DNA of 64,000 nucleotides from Lachnospiraceae bacterium (lineage in GTDB: Bacteria > Bacillota > Clostridia > Lachnospirales > Lachnospiraceae), in assembly GCA_019421365.1 (NCBI GenBank), contig JAHZFJ010000023.1:7897-71896 (forward strand), read 5' to 3'. How positions within the stretch are numbered: position 1 is the stretch's first letter; every line of letters starts with the position of its first letter. A program made the translations under genes and the position numbers. The notes below the pieces were generated by a model. The model saw only the letters and a program-made list of their open reading frames with translations, searched no databases and was not told the origin of the DNA. Below are positions 24,194 to 33,806 of this stretch, piece after piece.

Positions 24194-25351
24194 ATGAATA
24201 ATTTTAAATTTCATGCCCGTACAGACATCCGTTTTGGTAGAGACCAGATTATTAATTTACCAGAATTACTAAAGGCATATGGTAAGAATGTCTTATTAGT
24301 TTATGGTGGAGGAAGTATTAAGAAGATTGGTTTATATGGCCAGATTATTGATTTACTAAAAGGATTTAATATAGTAGAAGTAGCAGGTGTTGAGCCAAAC
24401 CCGAAAATCACAACTGTTAGGGAAGGTGTTAGATTATGTAAAGGACAAGGTATAGATGTAGTACTAGCAGTGGGTGGAGGAAGTTGTATTGATGCAGCCA
24501 AGGTTATGGCTAGCGGTGCATTCTATGATGGAGATCCATGGGATTTAGTAGTGGATCCTTCAAAGATTGATAAGGTGTTACCAATTGTTACGGTACTTAC
24601 ACTAGCAGCAACAGGTTCCGAAATGAATGGGAATGCGGTAATAAGCAATATGGAGACAAAGGAAAAGTTAGGTACATCAAGTCCGAACTGCAAACCGATG
24701 GCATCTATACTTGATCCTACTTATCTGTATACATTACCTAAGGTTCAAACTGCAGCTGGAACAGCAGATATTATGTCACATGTATATGAACAGTATTTTC
24801 AAGAGAATGATGAAGCATATCTATCTGATTGTTTATGCGAAAGTATCTTAAAGACTTGTATCAAGTATTGTCCTGTAGCATTAGAAAATGCAGAGGATTA
24901 TGAAGCTCGTTCGAATCTTATGTGGGCTTCCACTTTAGCACTTAATGGATTGGTTTGTGCAGGAAAAGGTGGCGAATGGACATGTCACCCAATTGAACAT
25001 GAACTTAGTGCATTTTATGATATTACCCATGGAGTAGGTTTAGCAATTCTTACACCAAGTTGGATGAGATATATCTTAAGTGATAAAACACTTCATAGAT
25101 TCTGTAACTACGCAAGAAATGTATGGAATTTCGAAGGCGAAGATAGCATGGAGTTAGCCAATAAGGGAATCGATGCAACACAAAACTTCTTCAAAGAATG
25201 TGGTATTCCTATGACGCTTAGAGAAGTTGGTATTGAAGAAAATGCTCTTCATGATATGGCAGTTGCGACAACTGAGCATAATGATATGGGAAGTTGTTAT
25301 GTAGGACTTACTACAGAAGACATAGAAAATATATTAAAGAATTGCTTTTAG
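24194..25351 (+). CDS. Iron-containing alcohol dehydrogenase (butanol dehydrogenase type)
   Basis: A 385-residue group III alcohol dehydrogenase, NAD(P)H-dependent, similar in layout to BdhA and YqhD. It begins NFKFHARTDIRFGRDQI. The nucleotide-binding glycine motif is VVLAVGGGSCIDAAKVMA, then TLAATGSEMNGNAVIS. Metal ligands are expected at D194 (AGTADIMSHVYEQYF) and the histidines of HPIEHELSAFYDITHGVGL. It would reduce aldehydes during fermentation. AGGAGG precedes ATG 24194. It is a single-gene unit with its own promoter and terminator. Confidence 0.92.
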   Translation: MNNFKFHARTDIRFGRDQIINLPELLKAYGKNVLLVYGGGSIKKIGLYGQIIDLLKGFNIVEVAGVEPNPKITTVREGVRLCKGQGIDVVLAVGGGSCIDAAKVMASGAFYDGDPWDLVVDPSKIDKVLPIVTVLTLAATGSEMNGNAVISNMETKEKLGTSSPNCKPMASILDPTYLYTLPKVQTAAGTADIMSHVYEQYFQENDEAYLSDCLCESILKTCIKYCPVALENAEDYEARSNLMWASTLALNGLVCAGKGGEWTCHPIEHELSAFYDITHGVGLAILTPSWMRYILSDKTLHRFCNYARNVWNFEGEDSMELANKGIDATQNFFKECGIPMTLREVGIEENALHDMAVATTEHNDMGSCYVGLTTEDIENILKNCF

Positions 25352-25365
25352 GTAAGTGGCCACAG

Positions 25366-25403
25366 AGAAAATCCCGAGACTTTTACTTTCGGGATTTTCT
25401 TAT
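25366..25403 (+). terminator. Terminator after alcohol dehydrogenase gene
   Basis: AGAAAATCCCGA (25366-25377) and TCGGGATTTTCT (25389-25400) form a perfect 12-bp stem, T-rich on its 3' side. Confidence 0.8.
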
Positions 25404-25509
25404 AAGTGTGCAAGATAGATTATCAGTAGCCGTTTGAAAAGGTTTATGTCATATACATCGAAATATTCAATATATTGTTACTATGAATATTAAAAAGGGG
25501 AGTAAATAT

Positions 25510-25800
25510 ATGAATTTTAATGGTCTCGTAACAGGTATCGTAGCGTTCTTAATAATAGGTGGTTTGCATCCAGTGGTTATAAAAACTGAGTATTACATAG
25601 GAAAGAAAGCTTGGCCAGTCTTTGGAGTAGCAGGAGTTGCTTGCATTGTTGCATCGCTTTTTTGTGAAATTACAGTAGTAAGTACGATATTAGCAATTTT
25701 GGGATTTTCTTTATTATGGAGCATTCAAGAATTATTTGAACAAGAAGAGAGAGTTGAAAAAGGCTGGTTCCCTAAGAATCCTAATAAAAAGACGAAGTAG
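25510..25800 (+). CDS. DUF4491 family small membrane protein
   Basis: A 96-residue protein with three hydrophobic segments: NGLVTGIVAFLIIGGLHPVV, WPVFGVAGVACIVASLF and STILAILGFSLLWSI. It has the conserved family end ELFEQEERVEKGWFPKNP. DUF4491 proteins are common in Clostridia and Bacteroidetes, and their role is unknown to me. GGGGAG at 25497-25502 supports ATG 25510; an upstream ATG 25483 lies before that site. It has its own terminator. Confidence 0.85.
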   Translation: MNFNGLVTGIVAFLIIGGLHPVVIKTEYYIGKKAWPVFGVAGVACIVASLFCEITVVSTILAILGFSLLWSIQELFEQEERVEKGWFPKNPNKKTK

Positions 25801-25825
25801 ATTTCTTTAATTTAATAATGTGTTC

Positions 25826-25866
25826 AAAATCCCATGGAAGGCAGTATTCTACTATGGGATTTTTAT
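25826..25866 (+). terminator. Terminator after DUF4491 gene
   Basis: AAAATCCCAT (25826-25835... ) pairs with ATGGGATTTT (25854-25863), followed by further T-rich sequence. Confidence 0.75.
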
Positions 25867-25975
25867 TATGTACACAGAGTAGTCATTTATTATATTGCAT
25901 AAAAAAAATTATATGATACAATGTATAAGGTTGTACATTGGATACATACGCATGGATAAAATTTTGGAGGTTAAT

Positions 25976-27334
25976 ATGCAGATCATTATAGTTGGTTGTG
26001 GAAAAGTAGGAAGTACATTAGCGGAGCAACTAAGTCAAGAAGGACATGATATATCAGTAATTGATATAAATGAAAAAATAGTAGAGGAAGTTTCATATAA
26101 ATACGATTCCCTTGGAGTAGTGGGGAATGGTGCAAGTCACTTAACACAAGTTGAAGCAGGAATAGAAAAGGCACATCTTCTTATCGCTGTAACTGGATCG
26201 GACGAGTTGAATCTTCTTTGTTGCTTAATAGCACGAAAAGTTGGAGATTGTAAGACAATCGCAAGAGTCCGTAATCCGATTTATAGCAAAGATATTAATT
26301 TTATTAAAGAAGAGCTCGGCTTGTCTATGGTTATCAATCCAGAGAATGCGGCAGCAAGTGAGATAACAAGATTACTACGTTTTCCTTCCGCAATTAGTAT
26401 TGATCGTTTTAATAAAGGACGTGTAGAATTACTAAACTTTAAAGTACAAGAAGGCTCTATGCTACATAGTATTAGTGTTAAAGAAATTGCAAGTAAACTA
26501 CACTGTGATGTTTTAGTTTGTACTGTGGAGCGAGCAGAAGAGGTAATAATTCCGAATGGTGAATTCATTATCAAAGAAAAAGATGTGATTTCAATTATAG
26601 CTTCTCATAAAAAAGCGGTAGAATTCTTCGTGAAGATTGGTGTTATATCAAATCCTGTTAAGAATGCTATGTTAATAGGTGGTGGTGCATTATCTTATTA
26701 TTTGGCAAATCAACTAATCGGTTATGGTATTGATGTTAAGATTATTGAACAGGATTTAAATCGTTGTGAAGTATTAACCGAATTATTACCACGTGCCATG
26801 ATTATTAACGGAGACGGAACAAATCAGAATTTATTGAAGGAAGAAGGAATTGAAGAGACAGAATCCTTTGCTTCATTAACTGGTTTGGATGAAGAGAACG
26901 TATTATTATCACTATATGCTCATAGTAAAACAAAAGGAAAGATTATAACGAAGGTTAATCGTATTTCTTTTGATGATGTTATTAATAATTTAGAGTTAGG
27001 AAGCGTTATCTACCCTAAATACATCACAGCAGAGTATATAGTACAATATGTAAGGGCTATGAACAATTCTATAGGTAGTAATGTAGAGACACTATATAAG
27101 ATTAAGAAGGATAAAGCTGAAGCACTTGAGTTTTATGTGAATGAAGATTCGAAGTTAATAGGAATTCCTCTTGAAAAGATAGATCTGAAAGATAATCTGT
27201 TAATTTGTTGTATTAACCGAGGCGGGAAGATTATTACACCGAGAGGTCAAGATTGCATTGCCAAAGGAGACCGTGTAATTGTTGTTACAACTAATTTAGG
27301 CTATCAAGATTTAGCAGACATATTGAGGGGATAA
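25976..27334 (+). CDS. trkA: Trk potassium uptake regulator TrkA
   Basis: A 452-residue cytoplasmic gating subunit with two RCK units. The first RCK_N begins MQIIIVGCGKVGSTLAEQLS (a GxGxxG NAD-binding fold) with DINEKIVEE, followed by an RCK_C. The second RCK_N begins KNAMLIGGGALSYYLANQL, again with RCK_C. It binds NAD(H) or ATP and controls the TrkH pore. GGAGG (25964-25968) supports ATG 25976 rather than the upstream ATG 25895. It is four bases before trkH, so the two are one operon. Confidence 0.93.
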   Translation: MQIIIVGCGKVGSTLAEQLSQEGHDISVIDINEKIVEEVSYKYDSLGVVGNGASHLTQVEAGIEKAHLLIAVTGSDELNLLCCLIARKVGDCKTIARVRNPIYSKDINFIKEELGLSMVINPENAAASEITRLLRFPSAISIDRFNKGRVELLNFKVQEGSMLHSISVKEIASKLHCDVLVCTVERAEEVIIPNGEFIIKEKDVISIIASHKKAVEFFVKIGVISNPVKNAMLIGGGALSYYLANQLIGYGIDVKIIEQDLNRCEVLTELLPRAMIINGDGTNQNLLKEEGIEETESFASLTGLDEENVLLSLYAHSKTKGKIITKVNRISFDDVINNLELGSVIYPKYITAEYIVQYVRAMNNSIGSNVETLYKIKKDKAEALEFYVNEDSKLIGIPLEKIDLKDNLLICCINRGGKIITPRGQDCIAKGDRVIVVTTNLGYQDLADILRG

Positions 27335-27338
27335 TATC

Positions 27339-28796
27339 ATGAATTATAGATTTATTAGTTTCATTGTAGGTTGGATATTGAATTTTCAAGGGATATTTCT
27401 ATTAATCCCAAGTTTTGTATCCTTATATTATGGAGAGGACAGTGGTTTTGCTTATGTTGTAACATCAATAATTTGTCTTATAATTGGTATTGCATTAACC
27501 TTTAGAAAACCTACTAACAAAGCGTTCTATGCTAAAGAAGGCTTTATAAGTGTTGCGATATGTTGGATTGTACTTAGTATAACCGGTGCTCTACCATTCG
27601 TGATCAATGGAGAAATACCATCCATTGTGGATGCAATGTTTGAGACAATCTCAGGTTTTACAACGACCGGTGCAACGATACTTAGTGACGTAGAAGCATT
27701 GTCAAAATGCAATTTGTTCTGGAGAAGTTTTACACATTGGATCGGAGGTATGGGAGTTCTTGTTTTTGTTCTGTGTGTTCTTCCACTTGCTGGTGGGGAT
27801 AACATGCATCTATTGAAAGCAGAAAGTCCAGGTCCAAGTGTTAATAAATTAGTTCCACGTATTAGAGATACTGCATTGATTCTCTATGGAATGTATATCG
27901 TTTTAACCGCAATAGAAGTAGTACTTTTGTTAATTAGCGGGATGGGTTTTTTTGATGCATTGACGATATCTTTTGGTACCGCTGGTACAGGTGGTTTTGG
28001 TATTAAGAATTCTAGCATGGCAGAATACAGTGTGACAATACAAAACATTGTAGGAGTATTCATGATGTTATTTGGCGTGAATTTTACTATGTATTTCCTA
28101 CTTCTAGTTCGTAAGCCAAAACAGATTCTAAAGAGTGAAGAACTCCGCGCTTATATAGGAATAATCGCTATTTCTACTATTGTAATAGGTGTAAATATTA
28201 GAGGTTCTTTCCCATCTATATGGTCAGCACTACAACAAGCATTCTTCCAAGTATCATCAATAATTACAACAACAGGGTTTGCTACGGTTGATTTCAACTT
28301 ATGGCCTACTCTTTCAAAGAGTGTCTTAATCTTGTTAATGTTTGTTGGTGCATGTGCGGGTAGTACTGGTGGTGGAATCAAAGTATCAAGGCTTGTAATC
28401 TTATGGAAAGATATTAGGAATGAAATTGCATCGTTCATTCACCCAAGAAGTGTACGTACTATCCGTGTAGAAGGTAAAAAAGTAAATAATGAAATAGTTA
28501 ATTCTGTTAAGACGTATATTTCATTGTATCTTGTGATTTTCATAGGTTCAGTATTATTAATATCCTTTGAGAACTTCAGTTTTGAGACGAATTTTACAGC
28601 AGTTGCTGCAACTCTTAATAATGTTGGACCAGGGTTTGATGGCGTTGGTCCGATGGAGAACTTTGCAAAATATAGTTCATTTTCTAAATGTGTATTAATG
28701 TTTGATATGCTAGCAGGTAGATTAGAATTAATTCCAATGGTTATTTTATTTAATCCGAGTGTTTGGAGAATTAGAGGAAAAAGATTATTTAGTTAA
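27339..28796 (+). CDS. trkH: Trk potassium uptake membrane subunit TrkH
   Basis: A 485-residue K+ channel-like transporter with four M1-P-M2 repeats and about ten membrane helices. Selectivity-filter-like segments are visible: TISGFTTTGATI, FGTAGTGGFGIKNS, SIITTTGFATVDF and TLNNVGPGFDGVGP. WRSFTHWIGGMGVLVF and GACAGSTGGGIKVSR are family signatures, and it ends with DMLAGRLELIPM. It works with TrkA for low-affinity potassium uptake. Confidence 0.93.
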   Translation: MNYRFISFIVGWILNFQGIFLLIPSFVSLYYGEDSGFAYVVTSIICLIIGIALTFRKPTNKAFYAKEGFISVAICWIVLSITGALPFVINGEIPSIVDAMFETISGFTTTGATILSDVEALSKCNLFWRSFTHWIGGMGVLVFVLCVLPLAGGDNMHLLKAESPGPSVNKLVPRIRDTALILYGMYIVLTAIEVVLLLISGMGFFDALTISFGTAGTGGFGIKNSSMAEYSVTIQNIVGVFMMLFGVNFTMYFLLLVRKPKQILKSEELRAYIGIIAISTIVIGVNIRGSFPSIWSALQQAFFQVSSIITTTGFATVDFNLWPTLSKSVLILLMFVGACAGSTGGGIKVSRLVILWKDIRNEIASFIHPRSVRTIRVEGKKVNNEIVNSVKTYISLYLVIFIGSVLLISFENFSFETNFTAVAATLNNVGPGFDGVGPMENFAKYSSFSKCVLMFDMLAGRLELIPMVILFNPSVWRIRGKRLFS

Positions 28797-28909
28797 TAGA
28801 GATACTAATATTGTAGAAGATAAGACAATAAATATATAATAAATTGTATTGTTTATTCTGTGTTATGTATTAAAATAACTATGAATATACAATTAGGAGG
28901 ATATCGAAG

Positions 28910-30283
28910 ATGTCGAAAAGTACAACACAGAATATGACGGTAGGGTCCCCAATCAAGCTAATAGCACGATTTTTTGTACCACTATTATTTGGGATGCTAT
29001 TCCAACAATTCTACAATATGATGGATACGATGATTGTAGGTCGTTTCTTAGGAAAAAATGCGTTAGCAGCGGTTGGTGGAACAGGTTCCATTAACTTTAT
29101 GATTATAGGGTTTTGTATGGGGGTATGTAATGGCTTTGCGATACCAGTTGCGCAATCCTTTGGTGCAAAGGACCATTCTTCCTTGCGTAAATATGTTGCC
29201 AACAGTGTATGGCTAGCGGTTGCGTTTTCTGTAATTACTACTGTAGTCGTATGTGCGCTGTGTCGTAATATTCTAGTATGGATGGATACACCTAGTGATA
29301 TTATTGATGATTCGTTCAGTTATATATTTGTTATATTCTTAGGGATACCAGTAATATACTTGTACAATTTATTAGCAGGTATTTTAAGATCGCTAGGAGA
29401 TAGCAAAACACCATTGTACTTTTTAGTAATGTCTTCGTTATTGAATATAGTACTCGACCTTGCCGCAATACTTATACTAAATATGGGAGTTGCTGGTGCA
29501 GCATGGGCAACAGTTATATCACAAGCGATATCAGGAATCTTGTGTTTATTTTATATGGCTAAAAAATTCCCGATTCTTAAGATCTCCAAAGAAGAGTGGC
29601 GTCCTGACGTGAAATTTATGGGGAGACTGTGTATGATGGGAATACCAATGGGACTTCAATATTCCATAACAGCAATTGGTAGCGTAATTTTACAAACAGC
29701 TGTAAATTCTCTGGGCTCATTAGCGGTAGCATCTATAACTGCTGGTAATAAAATCAGTATGTTTTTTTGTTGTCCTTTTGATGCAATGGGATCTACAATG
29801 GCGACATATTCAGGTCAGAATGTTGGTGCAGGTAAGATGGATCGTGTAACACAAGGATTGAAAGCATGTAGCCTCATTGGATTGGTGTATTCAATAATAG
29901 CTTGTCTGATTTTATTTGTATTCGGAGAACAATTTACCTTGTTATTCATTGATGGTAAAGAAGTTGAGATAATTAAAAATTCTGCATTCTTATTAAAATG
30001 CGTCAGTGCCTTTTATTTTCCACTTGCTCTTGTCAACATTGTTCGATTTACAATACAAGGATTGGGATTTAGTAAACTGGCTATTCTAGCAGGGGTTTGT
30101 GAAATGATAGCACGTGCAGTTGTCGGTTTTGCATTTGTACCAGTGTTTGGATACACTGCTGCATGCTTTGCAAGTCCAATAGCTTGGGTTATGGCAGACT
30201 TATTCTTAGTACCGGCATATTTTTTAGTTATCAAGAGTTTGAAAAAGAAACAAATGTATCAAGAAAGTGGAGAGGCTGTTTAA
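28910..30283 (+). CDS. MATE family efflux transporter
   Basis: A 457-residue, 12-helix multidrug and toxin exporter of the DinF/NorM-like group. Typical segments are GSPIKLIARFFVPLLFGMLF, QFYNMMDTMIVGRFLGKNAL, AVGGTGSINFMIIGFCMGVC, and in the second half GLQYSITAIGSVILQTAVNS and FDAMGSTMATYSGQNVGAGK. It exports organic cations or metabolites using a Na+ or H+ gradient. AGGAGG lies upstream of ATG 28910. It appears to be a single-gene unit; the substrate is unknown. Confidence 0.92.
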   Translation: MSKSTTQNMTVGSPIKLIARFFVPLLFGMLFQQFYNMMDTMIVGRFLGKNALAAVGGTGSINFMIIGFCMGVCNGFAIPVAQSFGAKDHSSLRKYVANSVWLAVAFSVITTVVVCALCRNILVWMDTPSDIIDDSFSYIFVIFLGIPVIYLYNLLAGILRSLGDSKTPLYFLVMSSLLNIVLDLAAILILNMGVAGAAWATVISQAISGILCLFYMAKKFPILKISKEEWRPDVKFMGRLCMMGIPMGLQYSITAIGSVILQTAVNSLGSLAVASITAGNKISMFFCCPFDAMGSTMATYSGQNVGAGKMDRVTQGLKACSLIGLVYSIIACLILFVFGEQFTLLFIDGKEVEIIKNSAFLLKCVSAFYFPLALVNIVRFTIQGLGFSKLAILAGVCEMIARAVVGFAFVPVFGYTAACFASPIAWVMADLFLVPAYFLVIKSLKKKQMYQESGEAV

Positions 30284-30488
30284 ATTCAATTTAGGGTGTC
30301 AAAAGCCAATTTTATATTTTGATTCGTCGATTTGCACAATTTACAGATTAGTAGTATGTGATGCAAACCATAGTTTATTCTCAACACGCTCTCGCCCCGC
30401 TGAAGTTCGTAGTGGTACATAAGGCCCTAAAATACAGAGCCTAAGTACATGAAATTAATAGCGTTTTGGAATGTAAATATAAGTAATG
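30284..30488. other. Intergenic stretch after MATE gene, no gene seen
   Basis: No convincing ORF was found. The part 30368-30440 is less AT-rich than its surroundings and contains CACGCTCTCGCCCCGCTGAA. It loosely resembles 42030-42065, where CCGCTCTCGCTTAGC occurs. It may be a decayed intergenic repeat. Confidence 0.3.
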
Positions 30489-30546
30489 AAAAACAAAATA
30501 GAGAAGGAATTGTAAGAAGTAAATTCCTTCTCTATTTTGTTTTTTA
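30489..30546 (+). terminator. Strong terminator upstream of lacI-type gene
   Basis: AAACAAAATAGAGAAGGAAT (from 30491) pairs perfectly with the complementary segment ending TCTCTATTTTGTTTT, giving a stem of about 20 bp with T-rich 3' side. Confidence 0.85.
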
Positions 30547-30673
30547 GGTACCCATTTAAAGGGAAATATACATAAAAATAGTAAAAAATATTTGTTATAT
30601 TAACACTGCTTATACTATTGTTTAGCCTGGTTTATTAATGAAAAAATACTGTGAAATATAGTGTAATTAATTG

Positions 30674-30725
30674 TTGACATATGTCGAAATATAAACTATC
30701 ATGATGATGTGGCAACGATACCACA
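30674..30725 (+). promoter_or_regulatory. Promoter and LacI-type operator of nucleoside operon
   Basis: TTGACA (30674-30679), a 17-base spacer and TATCAT (30697-30702) form the promoter. At the expected start site lies the pseudo-palindrome TGTGGCAACGATACCACA (30708-30725), with a central CG as in LacI-family operators. Self-repression by the adjacent regulator is inferred. Confidence 0.6.
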
Positions 30726-30737
30726 CAGGAGGAAAAA

Positions 30738-31739
30738 ATGGCAACGATTAAGCAAGTGGCAGAATTAGCTGGAGTTGGTACATCTACCGTGTCTCGGTAC
30801 TTGAATGCAAGCGGCTACATAAGCGAGGAAGCGAAAGAGAAAATAAAGAATGCTTGCGAGCAATTAGACTATATGCCCAATGAACTAGCGAGAGCAATGA
30901 AGTCAAATCATAGTAAAACAATTGGTGTCATGATTCCAACGATTTGCAACCCTTTCTTTACAGAATTGGTTCATATAATAGAACAAAATCTCTTAAAGCA
31001 GGGATATAAAACGGTACTTTGTAATACGAATGGTGATATTGATTTAGAGAGAAATTACCTTAACATGGCAATATCTAATTGTTTTGATGGGATTATCCTA
31101 ATTACAGGTTCTCACGAATTCATGGAGTTGAAGACAGATATTCCAATAATTCTGTTAGATAGAATTAATGATGACGATCTAAACTATATCACGTTAACGA
31201 GTAATAACAAACAAGGTGCAGAGTTAGCAACAGAGCATCTAATTTCTTGCGGGTGTAAGAAAATCTTGTATATTAGCAGTAATGAACAGATTATCCCGGC
31301 AAAGATACGTGAGGATATGTTCTTAGAAACAGCTGTAAAACATAACGTATCTTATGCAATTAGGAAACAGACTGATATTGATAGTGAAACGTTGAAGGAA
31401 ATGATTGAAGATGGTGTAGACGGAATATTTGCATGGAATGATCTTACAGCAATTCGATGTATAGGTTCTCTTTCAGAGTTAGGGATACTTGTTCCAGATC
31501 AAGTACAAGTTATAGGTTACGATAATATTGATATAGCCGAATTTGTACATCCTAAGTTGACCACAATCGCGCAGCCGTTAGCTCAATTGGCTACTAAAGC
31601 TAGTGAATACATTGTGCGATTGATTGATAAAACCATAGCTCCACCAATCAACATACAGTTAGATAATACATTAGTTATTAGACAAAGTACGAAAGAATGT
31701 AATTCGAAAGTCAAAGTGCTTTCTAAGGAACATTTATAG
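30738..31739 (+). CDS. LacI-family regulator of ribose/nucleoside genes
   Basis: A 333-residue repressor. The N-terminal LacI helix-turn-helix reads ATIKQVAELAGVGTSTVSRY, then a hinge helix NELARAMKSN. The ribose-binding-protein-like effector domain starts TIGVMIPTICNPFFTELVH and contains GIFAWNDLTAIRC and VIGYDNIDIAEF. AGGAGG sits at 30727-30732. It precedes ribokinase and a nucleoside transporter, so ribose, a nucleoside or a derivative is the probable inducer. The operator at 30708 fits autoregulation. Confidence 0.9.
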   Translation: MATIKQVAELAGVGTSTVSRYLNASGYISEEAKEKIKNACEQLDYMPNELARAMKSNHSKTIGVMIPTICNPFFTELVHIIEQNLLKQGYKTVLCNTNGDIDLERNYLNMAISNCFDGIILITGSHEFMELKTDIPIILLDRINDDDLNYITLTSNNKQGAELATEHLISCGCKKILYISSNEQIIPAKIREDMFLETAVKHNVSYAIRKQTDIDSETLKEMIEDGVDGIFAWNDLTAIRCIGSLSELGILVPDQVQVIGYDNIDIAEFVHPKLTTIAQPLAQLATKASEYIVRLIDKTIAPPINIQLDNTLVIRQSTKECNSKVKVLSKEHL

Positions 31740-31776
31740 ATAATATAAGATAAATCATTAAAAGGGGGATGTTCGG

Positions 31777-32646
31777 TTGAACAACATACTCGTTATCGGA
31801 AGTTTGAATGCAGATTTGATGGTTCAAGTAAATGAACTTCCTGTACCAGGAGAGACAGTATCAAGCAATAGTTTCGAGGTACTACCAGGTGGTAAAGGAA
31901 TGAATCAAGCAATATGCGCTGCAAAATTAGGAGCCAATGTTACAATGGCAGGATGTGTTGGAACAGATGAATATGCAAGAATTCTTTTAGATGCATTACA
32001 TCAAAGCCATGTGAATAGTGAATATATTCGTATTGTATCCGATGCTCCAACAGGAATTGCAATAGTAACAACAAGTCCTAAGGATAACAACATTGTAGTA
32101 GTACCTGGAGCAAATGCATTAGTAGATTGCAACTACGTTGATTCTATTCGTCACGTAATTAGAGAATCGGATATGGTAATTCTACAGTTAGAGATTCCAT
32201 TAGAAACTGTATATTATACGATTGATGTGTGTAGGGAGGAAGGGGTAAATGTACTCTTGAATCCAGCACCTGCAAGGAATATCAATCCTGATTATATAGA
32301 AAAGGTATCGTACTTGATACCGAATGAAACCGAATTAGTTTCTATCTTTAAGGAAGATTACAAGACAACTTTAGCTAAGTATCCAAACAAGATTATTATG
32401 AGTGCTGGTGAACATGGTGCTTATTATCATGATGGGAACGAAATTGTTAACCTCGAAGCGAGAAAGATCCAAGTTGTAGACACAACTGGGGCGGGGGATG
32501 CTTTTAATGGAGCATTTGCTGTAGCAATTTTACAAGGAAAAGAGCTAAAGGAAGCGGTCGCTTATGCTAATGGTATAGCGGCAATTACTACGACTGTAAA
32601 AGGTGCACAAGGCGCTGATGCAGATAAATACAAGAAAAATGTGTAA
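31777..32646 (+). CDS. rbsK: Ribokinase (PfkB family)
   Basis: A 289-residue sugar kinase. PfkB signatures are GSLNADLMVQVNELPVPGET at the start, VLPGGKGMNQAICAAKLG, and the C-terminal DTTGAGDAFNGAFAVA with the catalytic aspartate. It phosphorylates ribose, here probably released by the nucleoside hydrolase of the same gene set. It starts at TTG 31777, with AAAGGGGGA at 31761-31769. A hairpin at 32641-32663 covers the stop codon and lies before the BMP gene. Confidence 0.9.
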   Translation: MNNILVIGSLNADLMVQVNELPVPGETVSSNSFEVLPGGKGMNQAICAAKLGANVTMAGCVGTDEYARILLDALHQSHVNSEYIRIVSDAPTGIAIVTTSPKDNNIVVVPGANALVDCNYVDSIRHVIRESDMVILQLEIPLETVYYTIDVCREEGVNVLLNPAPARNINPDYIEKVSYLIPNETELVSIFKEDYKTTLAKYPNKIIMSAGEHGAYYHDGNEIVNLEARKIQVVDTTGAGDAFNGAFAVAILQGKELKEAVAYANGIAAITTTVKGAQGADADKYKKNV

Positions 32647-32663
32647 GAGATAAATCTTACACA
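32641..32663 (+). repeat. Hairpin related to the nifD/anfO-like leader hairpins
   Basis: The 23-base segment starting GTGTAAGAGATAAATCTTAC matches the hairpin at 5554-5576 and 15477-15499 in 20 of 23 positions and still folds (TGTAAGA/TCTTACA). There is no T tract. It sits across the ribokinase stop, before the highly translated BMP gene, so it may mark RNA processing. Confidence 0.4.
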
Positions 32664-32689
32664 ACTTAAAGAAAGGCTTGGATTTAAAC

Positions 32690-33775
32690 ATGAAAAAAAT
32701 AGTATCATTATTATTAGTATGCGTTATGGCACTTGGAATGTTAACAGGTTGCGCTAGCAAGGAAAAATCGAACGATTCGTACACAGCAGCATTATTAATT
32801 CCATTCCAAGGAGATCAATCTTTCTATGATTTAGCAGTAGAAGGTATGAAGTTAGTGGAAGAACAAGTAGATGGTGTGAAAACAAAGATTATTGAAATCG
32901 GTAACGATGAATCAAAATGGGAATCATACTTTATCGATGCAGCTGAAGCTGGATATGATGTTATCCTTAGCTGTAACTGGCAAATCACTCCTTATATGAA
33001 CAAAGTAGCGGAACAATATCCAGAACAAAAATTCATCAACTTCGATATTGAAGAAGGTTCTGATTTAGAGAATGTATATTCTATGTTCTACTCTACTAAT
33101 GAAATCGGTTATTTATGTGGTGTAGTTGCAGCTGCAGCAACAACTTCAGATATGGCATTAGCAGACGCAAATGAAACAATTGGTTTCATCGGTGGTATGG
33201 ATATTCCAGGAATCAACGACTTTATGGTTGGTTATATTGAAGGAGCTAAGTCAGTAAATCCTAATATCAAAGTAGTTGTATCTTATGTTGGAGATTTCAC
33301 TGATGTAGCAACTGCAAAAGAAATCGCTTTAAATCAATATAAATCAGGTGTTGACGTAATCTTTGCATGTGCAGGTAATGCAGGAAATGGTGTTATCGAC
33401 GCTGCTAACGAATTAAGCAAGTATGCAATTGGAGTAGATAGTGATCAAGCTATGCTATATGCTGAAACAGATCTTGGAAAAGCAAAAAAAATCATTACTT
33501 CAGGTTACAAAACAATTGACCAAACAATCCTTAGAGCTGTTAAAGAAGCTAAAGAAGGTACACTTCCTTGGGGAACTCACGTACAATACGGTTTCAAAGA
33601 AGATGGTGTAGGTATTGCTAAGAATGAATACTATAAAACATCAGTTACTGATGAAGTAAACGCAATCGTTGAGAATGCAGAAGCTGCATTAAAAGCTGGT
33701 GAAGTTACAGTTTCTACAGCATTTAAAATGAAAGATAAAGAGATTGTAGCATTAAGAGAAAGCGTTCAACCATAA
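32690..33775 (+). CDS. BMP-family nucleoside-binding lipoprotein
   Basis: A 361-residue substrate-binding lipoprotein of the basic membrane protein (BMP/PnrA) family, whose members bind purine nucleosides. The signal peptide is MKKIVSLLLVCVMALGML with lipobox LTGC. The mature part includes SFYDLAVEGMKLVEEQ, DVILSCNWQITPYMNKVAEQ, GFIGGMDIPGINDFMVGY and DVIFACAGNAGNGVIDAA. ATG 32690 is preferred over TTG 32678, which abuts the GAAAGG site. A terminator with partial read-through separates it from the ABC genes. Confidence 0.9.
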   Translation: MKKIVSLLLVCVMALGMLTGCASKEKSNDSYTAALLIPFQGDQSFYDLAVEGMKLVEEQVDGVKTKIIEIGNDESKWESYFIDAAEAGYDVILSCNWQITPYMNKVAEQYPEQKFINFDIEEGSDLENVYSMFYSTNEIGYLCGVVAAAATTSDMALADANETIGFIGGMDIPGINDFMVGYIEGAKSVNPNIKVVVSYVGDFTDVATAKEIALNQYKSGVDVIFACAGNAGNGVIDAANELSKYAIGVDSDQAMLYAETDLGKAKKIITSGYKTIDQTILRAVKEAKEGTLPWGTHVQYGFKEDGVGIAKNEYYKTSVTDEVNAIVENAEAALKAGEVTVSTAFKMKDKEIVALRESVQP

Positions 33776-33806
33776 AAAGAAAAATAAAGAGATAAGAAAA
33801 GACTTC

